From Winogradskya consettensis (GTDB lineage Bacteria > Actinomycetota > Actinomycetes > Mycobacteriales > Micromonosporaceae), in the NCBI RefSeq assembly GCF_018332715.1, contig NZ_BOQP01000001.1, positions 62,001 to 126,000 of the forward strand: 64,000 nt of DNA, read 5' to 3'. Shown here piece after piece: positions 61,381 to 64,000 of this stretch. A program made the position numbers and the translations under genes. The notes beneath the pieces are model-generated. The model had not been told where the DNA came from. It searched no databases and saw only the letters and a list, made by a program, of their open reading frames with translations. How positions within the stretch are numbered: the stretch's first letter is position 1; each line of letters begins with the position of its first letter.

Positions 61381-62283
61381 GTGACTGCCACGACCGAACT
61401 CCCCGCCACCATCGGCATTCACCACGATGCGCCGTCCGCGCGCGACATCGAGGACCTCGTCCGCGAACACATGCCGATGGTGGGCCACCTGGTCCGGGAA
61501 CTGCTCAACCGCGTACCCGGCCATGTCCACTCCGACGATCTGTCGTCGGCGGGATTCGCAGCGCTCCTCGGTGCCGCACGCAATTTCGACGTGAGCCGGG
61601 GGATTCCCTTCCACCGGTTCGCGGCGGTGCGGATCCGTGGTGCGTTGCTCGACGAGTTGCGCGGTCAGGACTGGGCGAGCAGATCCGTGCGAGCACGGGC
61701 TCGCAAGACCGCGCAGGCGCGCCAGGAGCTGACCGCAGCCCTGGGCCGGACGCCGAGTGAGGCCGAAGTAGCCGAGATGCTCGGCATCGGCGTCGCCGAG
61801 CTCGCGTCGGTCGAGGACGACGTGCAGAAGGCGGCCCTGCTCAGTTTGCAGGGCTTCCCGACCGGCGCGGCCGAGGAGATGGTGCCCGAGCTCTCCGAGG
61901 GGCCCGAGGACCTGTTGATCAAACGGGAGCGGCTCGGTTATCTGCATCAGGCCATCCAGGCGCTGCCCGAGCGGCTGCGGCTGGTGGTCACCCAGTCGTT
62001 CCTGCAGGAGCAGCCGCTCAGCGAGGTGGCCGCCGAACTGGGTGTCACCGAGTCGCGGATCTCGCAACTGCGGACCGAGGCGTTGCGGCTGCTGCGTGAG
62101 GGGCTCAACAGTTCCCTGGCGCCGGAGTTGCTGACGGTGGCGGCGGGCGGGCCGCGTACCCGTAAAGGGTGTCAGCATCGCCGCCGCAACGAGTATTTCG
62201 CCCGGGTCGCGGAGCAGGGCAACCTGCGGACCCGGTTGGCACTGACCGACGAGCACGGCGTGCCGATCGCCTTCGCGGCGTAA
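61381..62283 (+). CDS. FliA/WhiG-type RNA polymerase sigma factor
   Basis: A 300-residue sigma-70 group 3 factor with regions 2 (HVHSDDLSSAGFAALLGAARNFD, FHRFAAVRIRGALLDELR), 3 (LTAALGRTPSEAEVAEMLGI) and 4 (LPERLRLVVTQSFLQEQPLSEVAAELGVTESRISQLRTEAL). The GTG at 61381 follows GAGGAGG. The RIRGAL(L/I)DELR run is characteristic of FliA/WhiG. Such factors direct flagellar or sporulation genes, which fits a zoospore-forming Actinoplanes, but no flagellar gene is in the window. A basic C-terminal extension (PRTRKGCQHRRRNEY) is unusual. Confidence 0.9.
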   Translation: MTATTELPATIGIHHDAPSARDIEDLVREHMPMVGHLVRELLNRVPGHVHSDDLSSAGFAALLGAARNFDVSRGIPFHRFAAVRIRGALLDELRGQDWASRSVRARARKTAQARQELTAALGRTPSEAEVAEMLGIGVAELASVEDDVQKAALLSLQGFPTGAAEEMVPELSEGPEDLLIKRERLGYLHQAIQALPERLRLVVTQSFLQEQPLSEVAAELGVTESRISQLRTEALRLLREGLNSSLAPELLTVAAGGPRTRKGCQHRRRNEYFARVAEQGNLRTRLALTDEHGVPIAFAA

Positions 62284-62315
62284 GGGCACTGTTTCCTGGG
62301 GAAGGGAAACAGCGT

Positions 62316-62345
62316 GGGCAGGTCCGGACCCCGGGCCTGCCCTTC
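62316..62345 (+). terminator. Terminator after the FliA/WhiG-type sigma gene
   Basis: A 12-bp stem (GGGCAGGTCCGG with CCGGGCCTGCCC, one G-T pair), loop ACC, then TTCCT. A smaller hairpin GTTTCC/GGAAAC precedes it. Confidence 0.75.
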
Positions 62346-62346
62346 C

Positions 62347-62405
62347 TGCTGTCAGGCCGCCTTCGCTGTCAGGCCGTTTCGCTGTCAGGCCGCTTTCGTT
62401 TCAGG
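62347..62405. repeat. Short tandem repeats at the ureD 3' end
   Basis: GCTGTCAGGCCG occurs at 62348, 62365 and 62381, and a fourth variant, GTTTCAGGCCG, overlaps the ureD stop at 62401-62403. The period is 16-17 bases. On the ureD strand each unit repeats CGGCCTGA, the last codons plus stop, so the array looks like serial duplication of the gene end. Confidence 0.7.
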
Positions 62406-63159
62406 CCGCGAGAGATTCCAAGGGCAGGCAGGGGAGTACGCAGAGCGGGTCGAGGGCCGCTGCCACCGCGCGGATGTCCGGGCCGACCGCGCTCGCGAGC
62501 ATTCCCGGGCCGGCCAGCGGCATCAGGACGGCGTCCCCGCCGAGCAGCCTCGCATCCGGCAACGACGGTCCGGCGAGTACGACCGTGCCCGCCGCGCGGC
62601 CGCCGCCGAGGACCGCGGGGCCGGACCAGCCGGGGGCCGACGGGCCGATCGCCAGCTCGTGACGGTAGAGAGCTTTGCCCCCGTACCGGATCAGCACCTC
62701 GGTCTTGACCGTGCCGGAGGGTTCCGCGTGCCGGCCGCAGACCAGGTCGTCGCGCCAGATCAGGGTGCCGCCCCGCTCGACCGTCACCTCGGTGGCCGCG
62801 AGATGGTGGCAGCCGGCCGCGGCGATCAGCGGTTCCGGTGCCCAGAGCAGCGTGCCACCGGCGGCGACCGTGGCGCGCACGGCGAGCCGTGATGCCGGCA
62901 GTTCGAGGCGGCCGGGGAGGGCGAGCTGGGCGGCCACACTGCGTACGGTCAGCCGCGCTCCCGGCCCCACCTCGATGTCGAGCCGCAGGTCGTCACCGCG
63001 CAGCGGACCCGCCGCACCGCCGACCAGGTGGACGGTGAGGTCGCCGCCGCCCCGCCGGCCGGTGCGGCGCAGCAGCAGCGGGGACTCCCCACGCAGCACG
63101 GACGGCCGGGTACCGCCCCGGCCGTCCGCCTCCGCAACGATGTGCGCGCTCGCCTTCAC
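62401..63159 (-). CDS. ureD: Urease accessory protein UreD
   Basis: A 252-residue chaperone that binds the urease apoenzyme and helps UreF and UreG insert nickel. Family features are GAGARLTVRSVAAQLALPG-like text (here GPGARLTVRSVAAQ), LLWAPEPLIAAAGCHH and RDDLVCGRHAEPSGTVKTEV. The GTG start is four bases after the ureG stop, and it is the last gene of the ureF-ureG-ureD run. Tandem repeats follow its stop. Confidence 0.9.
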   Translation of the reverse strand: MKASAHIVAEADGRGGTRPSVLRGESPLLLRRTGRRGGGDLTVHLVGGAAGPLRGDDLRLDIEVGPGARLTVRSVAAQLALPGRLELPASRLAVRATVAAGGTLLWAPEPLIAAAGCHHLAATEVTVERGGTLIWRDDLVCGRHAEPSGTVKTEVLIRYGGKALYRHELAIGPSAPGWSGPAVLGGGRAAGTVVLAGPSLPDARLLGGDAVLMPLAGPGMLASAVGPDIRAVAAALDPLCVLPCLPLESLAA

Positions 63160-63163
63160 GTTC

Positions 63164-63880
63164 TTACGCGGGCACGCGGTCGGCGACGAGCGCGCGGATC
63201 CAGTCCGCGACGGCGGTGGCGTTGCGGTCCTCGGTCAGCGACTGGAAGACCGTGGGCAGCTCGCCGCGGCGCGCACGGGCGTCGCGGTCCATCACCGACA
63301 GGTCCGCGCCGACCATCGGGGCGAGGTCGGTCTTGTTGATGACGAGCAGGTCGGCGGTGGTGACGCCGGGGCCGCCCTTGCGGGGCACCTTGTCGCCGCC
63401 GGCCACGTCCACGACGAAGATCTGCTTGTCGATCAGGCCCTTGCTGAACGTCGCGGTGAGGTTGTCGCCGCCGCTCTCGACCAGCACCAGATCCAGCGGG
63501 CCGAGTGCCTCCTCGAGATCCTCGACCGCGTCGAGGTTCGCCGAGATGTCGTCGCGGATCGCGGTGTGCGGGCAGCAGCCGGTCTCGACCGCGCGGATGC
63601 GGTCGGCCGGCAGAACGCCGTTGCGCAGCAGGAAGTCGGCGTCCTCGGTGGTGTAGATGTCGTTGGTCACGACGGCGAGCCGCAGTTCCTCGCCGAGCGA
63701 CCGGCACAGCGCCGCGACCAGGGCGGTCTTGCCGGAGCCGACCGGTCCGCCGATGCCGATGCGCAGCGCGCGCGGCCCGGTGCCGAGCGGCGCGTGTGGG
63801 TCGACGTCCGAGTCGGGATGGGTGTGCGGAACCTCGTCCGGCTCGTGCACGTGACCGTCGGAAACATGTTCAGGATGCAA
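63164..63880 (-). CDS. ureG: Urease accessory GTPase UreG
   Basis: A 238-residue GTPase that powers nickel insertion into urease. The P-loop is [13 protein letters not shown] (residues 42-54), with [13 protein letters not shown], the nickel-binding [13 protein letters not shown] motif and INKTDLAP. The N-terminal 27 residues are His/Asp-rich ([15 protein letters not shown], then [11 protein letters not shown]), a metal-storage extension known in some UreG proteins. The TTG at 63880 has GGGAGG seven bases away and overlaps the ureF end by 11 bases. Confidence 0.95.
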   Translation of the reverse strand: MHPEHVSDGHVHEPDEVPHTHPDSDVDPHAPLGTGPRALRIGIGGPVGSGKTALVAALCRSLGEELRLAVVTNDIYTTEDADFLLRNGVLPADRIRAVETGCCPHTAIRDDISANLDAVEDLEEALGPLDLVLVESGGDNLTATFSKGLIDKQIFVVDVAGGDKVPRKGGPGVTTADLLVINKTDLAPMVGADLSVMDRDARARRGELPTVFQSLTEDRNATAVADWIRALVADRVPA

Positions 63881-64000
63881 AGAGACGCACCTCCCAGGTG
63901 GCGTGGAGCTCGGCGCCGATGTCGAGCAGTGGTGCTCCCGCGGCCGGTAGGTCGTCGACCGGGTCGCCGATCCGGGACGCGGCGTCGGCCGCGATCCGGT
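63870..64000 (-). CDS. ureF: Urease accessory protein UreF, C-terminal fragment
   Basis: Only the last 42 codons lie in the window, reading [20 protein letters not shown], then [17 protein letters not shown] and a stop at 63870-63872. The position directly before ureG and the UreF-like ending (exposed helix, then RLF-A-S) support the call. UreF forms the complex with UreD and UreG. The gene continues beyond base 64000 and urease structural genes are expected upstream. Confidence 0.8.
   Translation of the reverse strand, partial: RIAADAASRIGDPVDDLPAAGAPLLDIGAELHATWEVRLFAS

Overview
The window is high-GC DNA from an actinobacterium, most likely Actinoplanes or another member of the Micromonosporaceae. 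The evidence is GTG starts, near-contiguous stop/start overlaps, the thrS-HIT-pgsA-patA-pimA-pdxST-yebC-ruvCAB-yajC-secDF-apt-relA-ppi-hisS gene order known from Streptomyces and Mycobacterium, SigE-family sigma factors, a FliA/WhiG-type sigma factor and a cyanophycin locus. No rRNA, tRNA, CRISPR array, phage or intact insertion sequence was seen.

Left part (1-11.7 kb): the tail of an MscS channel, a three-gene set of small envelope proteins (holin-like, DUF3618, DUF4235), a cold-shock protein, an aldo/keto reductase, a Tam-like methyltransferase, an adenosine-deaminase-family enzyme, a large secreted protease-like protein with FN3 and ricin-type modules, a two-component system and a divergent ADP-ribosylglycohydrolase.

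Core block (11.7-45.7 kb): thrS and the HIT gene are followed by phosphatidylinositol mannoside synthesis (pgsA, patA-like, pimA), pyridoxal phosphate synthase, yebC, ruvCAB, the SecDF-YajC translocase accessory genes, apt, a (p)ppGpp synthetase/hydrolase with an extra repeat-rich N-terminus of about 400 residues, two membrane-anchored cyclophilins, a metallo-hydrolase and hisS. Two insertions interrupt the core. One (13.76-16.82 kb) is a duplicated pair of SigE-family sigma factors, each with a membrane partner. The other (17.4-24.1 kb) holds an orphan solute-binding lipoprotein, a GGDEF-EAL protein, a TetR/flavin monooxygenase pair around a palindromic operator, and a decayed EF-G-like GTPase. 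A small membrane protein at 30.6-31.1 kb looks like a tethered, degenerate sigma region 2.

Right part (45.7-64 kb): nitrogen handling dominates. There is a five-gene urea ABC transporter (urtABCDE) with a possible GlnR site, cyanophycinase plus cyanophycin synthetase (cphB-cphA), and on the opposite strand the end of a urease accessory operon (ureF-ureG-ureD) running in from beyond the window. Between them lie a thioesterase, an HxlR regulator, an exporter, a membrane Ser/Thr kinase with a cellulose-binding-like ectodomain, and a FliA/WhiG-type sigma factor. Imported urea could feed urease, and surplus nitrogen could be banked as cyanophycin; that link is inference from gene content.

All identifications rest on reading motifs and gene order by eye. 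No database search was run.
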